64,000 nt of DNA from Eumeta japonica (lineage: Eukaryota > Arthropoda > Insecta > Lepidoptera > Psychidae). Of this stretch, positions 1-9,620 are shown in pieces. The stretch spans positions 1 to 64,000 of the forward strand of contig BGZK01001466.1 in assembly GCA_005406025.1 (NCBI GenBank), in the 5' to 3' direction. Numbering within the stretch: the first letter of the stretch is position 1; the number at the start of each line of letters is the position of its first letter. Position numbers and translations under genes: made by a program. The notes under the pieces were generated by a model. It saw only the letters and a list, made by a program, of their open reading frames with translations, did not search any database and was not told the DNA's origin.

Positions 1-128
1 AATTATAATGCAGTGATAATTCAATTTAATTGATAAAAGAATGCAATTTTCCATCAATGTTTTCTTATGACATTATCACGCAAAATTATTGTCCGTAAAC
101 CGACTTTACAGACAACCAATTTTTACCA
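1..128 (+). repeat. Dispersed repeat end, cut by the window edge
   Basis: The segment matches, in reverse complement, 5850-5985. Shared blocks are a run around TCAATGTTTTCTTATGACAT and TTATCACGCAAAATTA. Its last half (70-125), ending in CCGACTTTACAGACAACCA, also recurs at 16689-16747 in the same orientation. Three copies with the same core point to a mobile element; no coding capacity is visible and the class is unknown. Confidence 0.6.
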
Positions 129-254
129 CGTATGGATAAAACTTTGGAATAATCTGTCATAAGCAGTATCACTGATCAACTACCACTAGGTGATCTTCGA
201 GAAAAGAGCCCATTAGTTTCTAAAAGACTGGCGACGCACTGTATACTAACCACC

Positions 255-345
255 CTGAAGTTGTCAATGTCGACCGGCGACTGCGATATCACCTGCTCTT
301 TGGTGGTTTGCATGCTTGTTTGCCTGTAATATTTAAAAAGTATCA
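255..345 (+). repeat. Family A repeat, 3' end only
   Basis: The stretch carries the diverged tail of family A: a 'gcgactgcgatatcacc' block, then TTTGGTGGTTTGCATGCTTG, TTTGCC and an A-rich end. Better copies lie at 39265, 41440 and 56385. Only the last 90 bp or so are recognisable. Confidence 0.5.
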
Positions 346-1243
346 TTTTCTCTAAAATAAATGATGTAACAATACATTATAAAATGATTTGGTTAAATTG
401 CACTAAATAACATTTCTCATTGTAGGTTAAGTGTTGAACCGCTGTTCTTATTTACAATGCGGTTGAGGACGAGCAGGTACATTTCTTTAATTAAACCTTG
501 GAATAAAAACACAGAAGTAAGGACATTTCGCTTAATTGTCCACCCATTTAAGGAACTTCCGGATCCTAAGGGTCTTTCTAGCTTGTACATTCTTCCTTAT
601 TATGTAATACAAATGAAGTCTTGTTGTTGTGATTGACTTTTATAGTAGATTTCGCAGTACACTTGCAGTTTTAGATGTAGACTCTTTTCATGAATTAGGC
701 TAAATAGGTTAAGATTTGGATGTAATACATAAGCGAGGGGTTGAAAATAGAACACCTGCCAAGTGCGAATCGGAATCGCGCATCTATGGTTCCTTATTAC
801 AACATAAAATGTTTGTTTTAAACACTTAGAGGAATCTATTTTCATTCATTCATTTGCGGATCCCTAGCACCAGCCCCACTCAAACTTGGCCGATTTTGAT
901 TTATTGTATTTATTAAGTTTGCACTATTGTCACGCCAAGTTTAACGCTTCTAAACATCGTTAATTTTGCGATAGATCAATAAATCAGAAGAATAAAATGC
1001 TACGCACCAAATGTACACTTATGTACTTAACGAGTGTCAGTTTGTACTGGATATTGGAACAAACCAAAACGAACCGAACTATAGACTTCTATAGCTTTTC
1101 CTATAATTATTAATGAGAATGGTCAATTTTCATTTATTTTCTTAAATAACTTTAAAATTGTCGATTTTGAATAAAAAAAATTATTATATATACAGATCCT
1201 CACAATATACGCTTTCATTCGATCTTACATTTGCAAAACTTTT
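346..1243. other. AT-rich spacer, nothing recognised
   Basis: Only short open frames occur, without splice or promoter context. An 81-codon frame on the - strand (600-845) has no recognisable motif and is treated as chance. Confidence 0.5.
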
Positions 1244-1398
1244 AACTTCCCGCTAAGAAAATTAAAAATTCTAATATTTTCGGGAAGTTATTAGTTCACC
1301 CATTTGCAAAATCGAGTTCTCATCAGATCTCGACGTTCTGAGGGTCTAAGAAGCTTCCTGATCATCCCTGAGATGATGTCCGTATGTCTGTGTGGATA

Positions 1399-1432
<34 letters not shown>

Positions 1433-1798
1433 GATGTATGTAAACCTATTATAACTTTTAAACGGCTTGACCGAATCAAGCCCACTAAACGACGTTCCAA
1501 AGAGTTTCACCAAACTTAGATTTCATGAAAGTTTGGGTCGATTTGGACCAGCAAATTTTTAGAAATTTTCAAAAAACTAAGAAAAAAATTTTTTATAGTG
1601 TTTTTTTCAAAATAACTTTAAAATGCCTTAACGATCAATTCCAAAATCTAATCAGCTCTTAACCTATTAAAAACACGTCGATTGCCGCAAACCGGATCAA
1701 AATCAGTTGATTTGTTTGCGAGAAATCGTTGTCGAAAGAAATCGAAACAAACCGTTTTTTTGAAATAACTACGAAACGGATAAAATTAGCGGGAAGTT
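1244..1798 (+). mobile_element. 555-bp terminal-inverted-repeat element with internal (TG)n
   Basis: The element begins AACTTCCCGCTAA (1244-1256) and ends with its perfect reverse complement TTAGCGGGAAGTT (1786-1798), a 13-bp inverted repeat. It encodes no transposase. A reverse-oriented, partly duplicated copy lies at 47594-48344, and a fragment of the end at 60682-60720. Both longer copies carry a (TG/CA)n tract at the same internal place, so the microsatellite belongs to the element. Known lepidopteran microsatellite-associated elements behave like this; the family name is not assigned. Confidence 0.75.
1398..1425 (+). repeat. (TG)n microsatellite
   Basis: About 13 uninterrupted TG units, followed by degenerate TATG/TGGATG units. 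It creates the antiparallel 69- and 71-codon open frames here, which are not genes. Confidence 0.9.
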
Positions 1799-2095
1799 GC
1801 AGAGTTGACCTTTAGGGTCAATTTTTTAATCTTCTCATTTCCCTCATAAGTGACGTCACATTTAAAATTCATTAATTCAGTTTATACGTCCGTGTTTCGG
1901 TCACCGACATACAACCTGCTCCCGACGTCTTCCGTCAACTTCTGCTAATCACTCTATTGATGATAACTTATTCAAAGTTATCAAAGAAACGTATAACTAG
2001 AAATCGTTTAGTCACTGAGATTTTTGTAAATCAACAAAGACGAAATGTTTACGTGTAGTTTGTGTATCAAGTGTTTTAATGTAATTAATACTCAC

Positions 2096-2192
2096 GTTGC
2101 CGTTTCTGGCCCCCCGCGGCCCGCACCCCGCGCCCCGACGGCGATGACACCACGAGTCCATTGTGTAAAGGGCCGCCTTTCGCACTAGACAT
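2096..2192 (-). CDS. Candidate coding exon of an unidentified neighbouring gene
   Basis: Read on the - strand, an ATG at 2192 opens 32 codons plus one base, beginning MSSAKGGPLHNGLVV and ending AAGGQKRQ, directly followed by a consensus donor GTGAGT (2095-2090). GC is far higher than in the flanks, as in insect exons. Alternatively the exon is internal: a pyrimidine-rich stretch is followed by an AG six bases into the frame (TCTAG at about 2186), so splicing there would enter the same reading frame. The next exon must lie left of the window. The basic, glycine- and serine-rich peptide looks disordered and I do not recognise the protein. Its gene would be divergent to the diacylglycerol kinase gene. 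Confidence 0.6.
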
Positions 2193-2299
2193 TGATTTAT
2201 TGTTTGAAAAGTTAAAAATAATAATCTTCATTATTAGGTATAAATTATTTGAGAACTCTTGGTAGTAGTTATCATTAGCAGAGTCATTTGTCAAAATTA

Positions 2300-2452
2300 A
2301 GGAAAAACGTCAGGAGTACGTTATGTATACGTGTGTACCAAATTTCAGCTTAATCGGTTAACCGGTCTGATAGAGTCACAGGAAATCGACTGCTGACAGA
2401 CGTATAGACGTATAAACAGACACGAGTGATCCTATAAGGTTTCCGTGTTTTT
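2300..2452 (+). repeat. Retroposon-tail-like repeat
   Basis: The order 'accaaatttcagcttaatcgg', a run of CAGACGTATAGACG-type units, then GAGTGATCCTATAAGG and TTTCCGTG is a layout common to many insect interspersed repeats. Related tails appear at 34080-34145, 59950-60010, 60295-60360 and 63340-63400. It is non-coding. Confidence 0.5.
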
Positions 2453-2802
2453 TTTAATATAGAAATATCTAACCTTAAAAATTGGATAGACTAAGAATCT
2501 ACGAAGTATTAAACACACTCCAATGTGTTTTCATTAATTTTACTTCAATACAGATTATTAAGAAATAAAAATATTTACAAATTGAAACTGTGTTAGAAAA
2601 TCCTAACTCGTTCCACGCTGGATCAACGTGGGTTTAATGTCCAAGCTTAAAATTTAAAGAAAATATCGTTGGAGGGTATATAATTTAAATTCAAATCCAA
2701 AATATCTTTATTTTATATATTATAATATAACACTTGAAATACGTCATAACATTTAAGGAATTTACAGTTTTTTAAGTATTTTCACTTTTTTTTTAATTAC
2801 CA

Positions 2803-2853
2803 CTCGTTCGTAAGGCAGTTATCCCTCAAGAGGAACGAGCAAGAAACTTGAGG
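2803..2853 (-). other. Interleaved double stem in retrotransposon 3' UTR
   Basis: Two inverted repeats interlock: CTCGTT (2803-2808) pairs with AACGAG (2834-2839), and CCTCAAG (2824-2830) pairs with CTTGAGG (2847-2853). The order A-B-A'-B' is that of an H-type pseudoknot in the RNA. Related blocks stand at 8687-8740, 28315-28357 and 43772-43833. Some 3' UTRs of insect non-LTR elements need such structures to be recognised by the reverse transcriptase; that role here is inferred. Confidence 0.5.
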
Positions 2854-3289
2854 AAAGCTCTTTTCAAACCAATTGTATAGAAATACAATCATACAATACA
2901 TAAAACTATTGCAGGAAAAGCAAACCTGTAGGAAGTGAGCTGATTATGCCCATTTATCCTCTAAATATTCAGAGATTATATAACATCCTTTTGTGCAGTG
3001 TTTGCTTAATTATAAACTTTAAATTTGTATAAGGGTAATTTTTTTATATCCACAGGAATTTTATTGAACATAGGCGCATACAGAGCGCCTTAAATGAATT
3101 TTTGACCCTATGCAGCCGCCTAACATGTAAACATATTTTTTTTAATTTCTAATAGGAATAGAAATTATGTCTATTGCTATTTTTATTAAAACAATCTAAT
3201 TTTTGTTAACATACATTATATTTTGATAAATAGACTGTAATGCCACAGTTAAAATTTCAATTTCTTTAAACTTACTTCTAAGACAAACA

Positions 3290-5035
3290 TGAAGTCCCAG
3301 CCAGTAAATTGCGCGAATGGCCCGCTTTTGCAAAACGAAAATTCTGTGAACATCTACAGCATGTTCCCAAAACAGGATGCCTTATGACATCAAATTATAG
3401 AAACAGCCAAAATGAACCATGGTTTTGATGTCGGACAAATTTCTTATTTATTTAATTGCAAAGGCAGTAGAGCTAAGCCTTTTTGCCAACTTACCGATAT
3501 GGAGGAGCCCACTGAAGTTTATTATCTGAAGTAAGACCTAGGAATACCGTAGTGTCAACAAGCTCTAATTCCTTGTCCCCTATTAAAATAGAACCAGATC
3601 CGTTTTTTACATTCGGAAGTGAGAATTTCACACATTTTGTTTTCTTGCTATTAAGAAGTAAATTATTTAGTGTAAATCATTTTTCAATTTTGGAGATAGC
3701 AATGTTTACATCGTTATAATCGAGTGGATTTCTTTTAACTTTGAAATATAAAGAAGTATCATCTGCAAACAGCACTATCTCATGAATATCCTTAACAAGG
3801 CTTGGTAAATCGTTAATATAAACTAAAAAACAGAAACGGACCGAGGATCGATCCCTGTGGTACCCCCCCTGCAGAATACGGATCCAGAGGATCTCATGTT
3901 ATTGACATCGTCCTTCTGAATTCTATTAGTCCAATGTGATGCTATTAGGTCGAGTGCATAACCCGTAACTCCATTATGATGTAGCTTCCTGATCAGTGTT
4001 TCATGATTTATACAGTCGAACGCGTTGGAGAGATCGCAAAATATTCCTATCGCATTCCGCGAATCCTCCCAGCCTTCAACAATTTTTTCAACAAGCTCAA
4101 CACTAGCATCGATTGTTGAGCGACCCCGTGTGAACTGAACTGTATTTTGGTCATTAGATTATTACTATAAAAATGTAGTAGAAGTTGATTTAGGATCAAC
4201 TTTTCAAAAAATTTTACTTAATGTCGGCAGTACAGATATAGGCCTAAAGTTAGCGGGGTATGATTTACTACCACCTTTGAATATGGGAACAACTTCGCTT
4301 TCTTTCTTCAGATCAGGAAACATACCATAATCAAAACATTTATTAAAAACAAGCGCCAAAATGCTGGTGCAATACAATCAATAATGGAGTTTACAATTTT
4401 AACTGACAGACCATGAAGATCAGCAGTCTTTTTCGTATCCAACGACTTAAAGGCCTTAAGAATGTCATCCGAATTTATATATTTAAATTCTAAATTAATT
4501 ATAGGCGGAATAAAAATAAAAATAGGCGGAATATTTTCCCTTAGTAAGGATACAGCGAGAGCGGGCGATGAATTAATAGACTTGGTGGTCGAAGTTGGAA
4601 TGTCAGTAAAAAATGTTGGAAAGGCTTCGGCAACTCCTGTCTTTTATTAGAATATTATCATTTATCTTAAGTTAGAAGTCAAGAACGCGACCTTTAATTT
4701 TGCCAATTTCGTTCTTTATGACATTGTAAGTTGTTTTTATCAAATTTTTGCTGTTATTTATTTTTCTGTATAATTCATTTTAGTCGCGATACAAATACGT
4801 TTAAAAGTTATCGAATGGTTTTTAACATACTCAGCAAAACTCTCGCTTTTATTGTACGATCTTTCGTCATAAAGCTCATACAATCTTTTCCTACTTATGT
4901 CTATTCCCACTGTTGCCCAATCACTCAACGATAACATCTCATTTACTTCAATAATTCTTGTTTGGAAAATAATGTCGTATTCCTCTTTTATTACATGAAA
5001 TATTGAGTCGTACAACTCACTGGAAACTCACTCAC
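3290..5035 (-). pseudogene. Reverse transcriptase ORF of non-LTR element, broken
   Basis: Translation on the - strand gives, in order, the linker (4758-5015), the finger block VPIFKGGSKS with NFRPISVLP (about 4295-4230), FCDLSNAFDCINHETLIR (about 4050-3990), GVPQGSILGP (about 3868-3838), the catalytic FADDTSLYF (about 3772-3745) and a thumb-like tail ending near LQKRAIRAIYWLG (about 3330-3290). FADD is the usual active-site form in this group. Frames change between the GVPQGS and FADD blocks (in a run of T) and near 4220, and in-frame stops occur, so it is dead. In life it would copy element RNA at a nicked target. Confidence 0.85.
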
Positions 5036-5249
5036 TTGTATAACTGAAAAATGTAAATAATTTTCCCCTGTATTGATATGACGAAAATCTATAACATTCA
5101 AAATATTCATAATGATGCCGGTAATTTTGGTAAATATTGAAACATAAAGAAAACTGTCTCTATTGAGATTATGCCTAGCAATAGACTATATAGATGATTA
5201 CTCGGGGTGAATAGGCGATAGGGCAAAGGAGGGTTAATAATTCACTTCA

Positions 5250-5510
5250 ACGTATTAACGCATGCGCAGTATTTAGTGTGGTGAGCGTCTGAAGTCTTTA
5301 CGAGGCGTACACGCCGAGTTAGTATTAGGGCGAGAACGACGGTCGGAATTGTTTATTCTTGTGAGTGGGTAGAACGCGCGCCAAATCGCTCGCTCCCTTG
5401 TTTGCTCGTCGCGTGATTCGAGCGAACGTTGAAATTCAGCAGTGCTTAAATTCGTTCAGTATTCGGACGAATGCACTGATTCGGCCTAACTGTATTCATG
5501 TTTGTATCGT
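5250..5510 (+). promoter_or_regulatory. GC-rich island; candidate 5' exon/promoter of Dgk
   Basis: CpG-rich sequence, unlike its flanks, contains TCAGT initiator-like sites (about 5456) and ends with a perfect donor, CGT|GTAAGT (5511). Splicing to the acceptor before 15152 would join an ATG at 5497 in frame with the kinase: MFVSC, then K and the known start M. An earlier ATG (5470) makes a three-codon upstream frame. The Dgk start exon begins only five bases before its ATG, so an upstream exon is needed; this one is a candidate, not proved. A short TTAGGTTAG run follows the donor. Confidence 0.35.
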
Positions 5511-5849
5511 GTAAGTTAGGTTAGAAATAAAAAAAAAAGTTGTTTCGAGGAAATGTATAAAGCGATTTCAATCACTAAACGGATTATGAATTACCCATAT
5601 AAGTCGATGGTATATTGATATCATAATGTATTCTGTCCTTTGCTTTGCATTTACGTAAATGAGGAGAAGTTTACGATGCGATATATGAGGCATACGTCTT
5701 TGTAAAATATTTTTACTAGATTGACTAATTAACAGTAAATGTAACTAAGAAATTATTGTAAGAATAAATATAAAAAGGGCATGCCAATGACAACATTGAT
5801 CAAAAAAAAGGAACGTATACAATACACTCTTCAAGCAATATCAGTAATT
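5511..5849. other. AT-rich spacer, nothing recognised
   Basis: No repeats shared with the rest of the window, no open frames and no structured signal seen. If the 5' exon at 5510 is real, this is the start of its intron. Confidence 0.4.
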
Positions 5850-5985
5850 TAGTTTCATTGATCAAAGTTTAATTTTACATGATAACGTCATAAGAAAACA
5901 TTGATTAAAAATTGCATACTTTTATGAATTGAATTAAATCATTATCACTTGCCGCAATTCTTGTTGTAATAAACAATGGAAACCA
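5850..5985 (-). repeat. Reverse copy of the 1-128 repeat
   Basis: Reverse complement of 1-90, sharing the blocks CATAAGAAAACATTGAT and TTGCATNCTTTTAT and a terminal TTATCACT. Class unknown. Confidence 0.6.
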
Positions 5986-6019
5986 CATTAACTTTTCACT
6001 TCACTTTATAAACAGTTAA

Positions 6020-6160
6020 CGTGTAGGTTGTGTGCGGCCGCTGTCTCTCTTCTACTCGGACGCATCGGCCGATGAAGGGGAAGAGAGATCGCTCGTTCCG
6101 CGCTCTCGCTCGCGCGCTCGGCCCAGGCGGAACGTGACAATGAGTCATGCTTTTTCGTGC
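6020..6160. promoter_or_regulatory. GC-rich island with purine/pyrimidine blocks
   Basis: The island contains CGGCCGCTGTCTCTCTTC, then CGCTCTCGCTCGCGCGCTCG and GTGACAATGAGTCATGC, an AP-1-like TGAGTCA. CpG is dense. No open frame with codon structure and no strong donor is visible. A promoter or enhancer is plausible; nothing shows it directly. Confidence 0.3.
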
Positions 6161-7452
6161 GTGTAGCCGGCGTTCATCGATTTATAAGACGTTATCACGT
6201 TAATAACGTAACTTTTTTTTGCGCTATCAAATGTTAACGTTAAACGAACTCATAAAATTTAAGTTATAATAAAAGTATTACTACCAAAATTTACGTAAGA
6301 GAAGCATTACTCTAATACAGACGTAGTCATGATACTTCCAACAGAAACTGCGTAGGTCGGTCGCCGGAAGCTCTCGCACGCCCTTTACATTCCCATTTTA
6401 CGTGCGCCTACCGCGCTTAGGTTTATATGGGCTAGGTTTATTTATTTCGACAGTTGGCGAAGGTCAGCAGAGAGATTAATGTATTGTGACAGTACCTTTG
6501 CAAGGGACCACAAAAGTACTATTTAATATCCACCGATTTACATGATGTTGCATATCGAACATCTTTAGGTATAGTGTAACTTACATATACGTTGTCATGT
6601 AATAAATTAATATTTGTTTCCAAACATATTCTCCTAGTATATATAAAAAGAAAAATAATTTATAATATTTGGACTACACAAAAACACTGGATTAAAAATT
6701 AAATGAGTTAGCGAAAGTGGATAAATAAATTAAAAAAGAAATAGATAGTAAACTAAAAAATGATAGAAATTATTATATATTACGAATATGCTGCCTAGAG
6801 TTTGCCTCGGCCCGAAAGTAACTAACCATTACGCAGCATTGTCGCGTTGCATACATATTACACCAAAAATAAGGTTTCTTTTTTTTGAGAACTTTGAGAC
6901 CTTTGTCTCACTGAAGGAGGCATGTTGTCTACGTACTTTTTCGCCATAGACCGGAAGAGATCCGATAGTTCTGTACTGCAATATAAATACTACATACACA
7001 TGTAATTATATGTGCAGTATTTATGTATACGGTGACGGTATCGCCGACAATTGCTGTACGTGCAAATCACTATGAACAGACAACAACTCATACATACACG
7101 CGCTCGGTAAGCGCGTCGCTTTACAATAACAAGTGTTTGGTCCCTAGCTTATAGGCAGATAATAGTGTGTTTTTTGTAAGCGACCACGGCTAACGTAGCC
7201 CGTCACTGGTTAACCCCTTTTATTGTAAACAGTTACTGTCTGTACATTTTATAGAGTATGAAAATATAGAACTTATAGACACGAAACCAGAACCAATACT
7301 CATCAGGTAATATATAATAAATTCAATATTTTAGCCGCCCTAGGAAATCCTGTGTAGGTCAAATTTTTGACTCAATAAAAAAAAGCGCCAAATTTTAAGC
7401 ACCCGAAACCGATGAGCTCGCGTGAAAAGATTGATGGGTGTCGGTGAATTGT
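6161..7452. other. Intergenic/intronic DNA, mostly unassigned
   Basis: 6330-6520 is less AT-rich (CGGTCGCCGGAAGCTCTCG, then a TACCGCGCTTAGG block) and has the look of an old repeat, but no second copy is in the window. The remainder is AT-rich without signals. Confidence 0.3.
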
Positions 7453-8129
7453 CCAATAAAATCTCCAATTAAACATGATCTCACCAGTTTTAGCGCAATA
7501 TGTAAAAATATGTTCGTAATTACATAAATAATGATAATATAAAATAAATTTTAATTTAAATTTACGGGAAAGGGATGAAAAAAATTAAAAAAAGGTTCAA
7601 AAATACGTTTTTTTAAATAATTCGATAACGGTGAAAATTAAAGTTAAGTAAGTTCTACTAAAGGTATTTTCAATTTTCATTATTTAGTTTCGTTGCAAAA
7701 ATTAAAACAAATTTGTCTCGTTCCGATCATACGCAATCCGTCACAACTCAGCACATGTAATTGTGTTAGTGTTCGTAATGAGACGCGTGCCTGATACAGG
7801 GCCGTAATAATTTGAACAATTCTATTATAGTTGGTTTTTTAATTATTTCCAACGAAACTAAAGCAGATAATGAAAATTGAAAAGGATCTTTTTTATGTAG
7901 AATTTTATTTCCACAACTTTTATTTGAAACTTTTTTTTTTAAATTGCTTACCATTATCGAGTTATTTTGAAAAAACGCGTTTTTCAACCCCTTTTTAATT
8001 TTTTCATCCCTTTCCCGTCAATTTAAATTAAAATTTCTTTTATATCATCATTATTTATGTAATTACGGACATATTTTTACATATTGCGCCAAAACTGGTG
8101 AGATAATGTTTAATTGGAGATTTTATTGG
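7453..8129. repeat. Large foldback element, about 677 bp
   Basis: The left arm (7453-7712) and right arm (7832-8129) are imperfect reverse complements over about 260-300 bp; both ends are CCAATAAAATCTCCAATTAA or its complement. The loop (about 7713-7831) is unrelated and less AT-rich. The 73-codon frame on the - strand (7766-7987) lies in the loop and arm and is not gene-like. Transcribed, it would form a long hairpin RNA. It resembles foldback MITEs; no target duplication was established. Confidence 0.8.
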
Positions 8130-8400
8130 ATTAGAAGCGAGAGAGATACGTAAAGATCGTGCCATGTAAAAATCTAGTCTCTGCCTACCTTTCTGGGAAA
8201 TAGGCGTGGATTTATATTATTGTCATTAATATTTTAAGCCGTCGGTCCCGAACTTCTATCGCCTCGTCGACGACAGCTTCCGACTCTCACCGGGCCGGCG
8301 GTGAGTGGATGCATCTGAACGTGAAACCAAGATTATGGGAGGGTTTGCCTCGGCACAGGGTGACGGACATCTAATACAATAAACGAGAACAAATTCAAAT
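8130..8400. other. Unassigned, possible repeat tail
   Basis: 8165-8225 has CTCTGCCTACC followed by GGGAAATAGGCGTGGA, reminiscent of tails of lepidopteran non-LTR elements; 8240-8330 is GC-rich. No second copy in the window confirms either. Confidence 0.25.
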
Positions 8401-8625
8401 TAAAAATATCTTTGTCCCATCTATACACATATAATGAAAATAGGTTGTCTTTGTTCGCAATCACGTAAAAACTACTAAACGTATAGACATGGGACTGGGA
8501 CCATTCGATGCGGGATGATTTGTAGATGGTTCTAGGCTACTCAATTTTTGAATTCCGTAAATCCTTCGCCATTTTATTCATAAATAAAAATTACCCAGCG
8601 AAGCGGGCGGGACAGCTAGTAGGTT
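8401..8625 (-). repeat. Family B repeat (about 210 bp)
   Basis: Nearly identical to 10352-10570 and 55140-55342, which lie in the opposite orientation. Shared landmarks are GGTAATTTTTATTATAAA next to CCCGCTTCGCTGGG, CCATCTACAAATCATCCC and GAATGGTCCCAGTCCC. High identity marks it as the youngest family here. It is non-autonomous; class not determined. Confidence 0.85.
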
Positions 8626-8629
8626 ATAA

Positions 8630-8765
8630 ATTAACGCTTTGAATACGCTTTAATTTATAGTTTATTGCAAATTTACACTTTGCAGTTAGTTCGGAAGGCA
8701 ATTTTCCCTCAAGAAGAACGAGAAAAAACTTGAGGCTTGCTCTTTTCTAATTTTACCATGTAGAG
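8630..8765 (-). mobile_element. 3' end of a non-LTR retrotransposon copy
   Basis: The block GTTCGGAAGGCAATTTTCCC, then CTCAAGAAGAACGAG and CTTGAGGCTTGCTCTTTTCT, matches the 3' UTR structure at 2800-2870 and 43770-43850. Only the 3' end is present. Confidence 0.6.
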
Positions 8766-8879
8766 CTGAATTAAATATAAAACTATCGATGAACGAAATA
8801 GTGCAGTAATTTAATGACACATTATTCTAATATTGAAGGAAGGAATATATTGTGAAATATATTGCTACCGAAATACGTA

Positions 8880-9345
8880 ATAAGTATGAAAGTTTTATAT
8901 TTCTATGCTTGTTACTCAATCATGCTTTAACGGCTGAACTGAAGTAATACGAACTTTACAATAATATAGCTTATACATCAGAATATTATATAGGCTATAA
9001 CTAATAAAGATACTTTTACTCCCGGCTTCGTTTGCGTGATCGCACAACGAACTCGAATGTCGAGTAGTTCTTAGTAACAACGATGTTTAAGTGAAGATCA
9101 AGTTCAAAATCGGTTCGAGATCAAGGAGGATCGGGGTCAGGATCAAGGGAATAATTGAGATCGTTTCATAATAAAAAAGCGGCATTACGTGAGTTTCAGG
9201 TGCAGAACGTGGCCACTTCTGCTATCAAATCGAGAACAGTACCGTAGTCGTGATAATGGATGATAACGCAATCGATCTATATAAAAGTTGTAAGAATTCG
9301 TTGTATGTACACGCGGGTGGAGCCGCTGGCGATGGCTAGTACGCA
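8880..9345 (+). repeat. Family C repeat (about 470 bp)
   Basis: Matches 21890-22380 along its length, 10620-11065 in reverse complement, and 44195-44328 at its 3' end. Landmarks: a TTACTCAATCATGCTTTAACG start, CCGGCTTCGTTTGCGTGATCG in the middle, GTTTCATAATAA, and the end CACGCGGGTGGAGCCGCTGG with GCTAGTAC. No coding capacity. The middle holds many GATCNNG-type units. Class unknown. Confidence 0.8.
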
Positions 9346-9620
9346 ATAATTAACGGAACCTCCTCGCGTCTCAGTGATTCGAACGGTGCAGTGCGATTGA
9401 GGAATCCGACGTCATGGACGCGCGAGGGATATTTGATTTGAGCTCGCCCGAGGGAAATCGAGTTATGCTCGTGCGCCCTCTGCGGATTACACGCAGATTG
9501 AAAATTGTAGAGGGCGGCGATGTCCTGGAGGAAGAAAAATGAAGGGAAAAAACTCAGATTCGCTACAGGCGCCGTCTGTCGTTAGACGACGGCGACATTG
9601 AAAATATTGTAGTTTGTCCA
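9346..9620 (+). promoter_or_regulatory. GC-rich single-copy island
   Basis: Directly after the family C copy the base composition jumps. The island has an initiator-like TCAGT (9371-9375), a GAACGGTGCAGTGCG block downstream, and a small open frame (9414-9542). There is no strong splice donor. A TATATAAAAG sits at 9279-9288, but it belongs to the repeat and is about 90 bp from the initiator, too far for a TATA box. Confidence 0.3.
9414..9542 (+). CDS. Possible 42-residue small ORF
   Basis: ATG at 9414 (context GACGTCATGG) opens 42 codons: it begins MDARGIFDLSSPEGNR, has a basic middle RPLRITRRLK and an acidic end VLEEEK. It has no signal peptide or membrane segment and no recognisable domain. 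The composition looks more protein-like than other frames in the window, and it follows an initiator-like site, so it may be a short first exon frame or upstream ORF. Chance is the main alternative; family unknown. Confidence 0.25.
   Translation: MDARGIFDLSSPEGNRVMLVRPLRITRRLKIVEGGDVLEEEK

Larger units (their letters stand above)
2700..5040 (-). mobile_element. 5'-truncated non-LTR retrotransposon (LINE)
   Basis: The element reads on the - strand from about 5040 down to about 2700. It holds a decayed reverse transcriptase (separate entry) and a 3' UTR (about 3290-2700) with an AATAAA signal at 2712-2707. The 3' UTR recurs in the copy at 43695-44200. The layout (linker with a 'SDWATVGIDISRKRLYEL' type block, then reverse transcriptase) fits jockey/CR1-like elements; the endonuclease half is missing, as expected of 5' truncation during target-primed reverse transcription. 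Clade assignment is an inference. Confidence 0.85.

Noticed and set aside
9279..9288. TATATAAAAG as a TATA box
   Set aside because: It lies inside family C and about 90 bp from the nearest initiator-like site.
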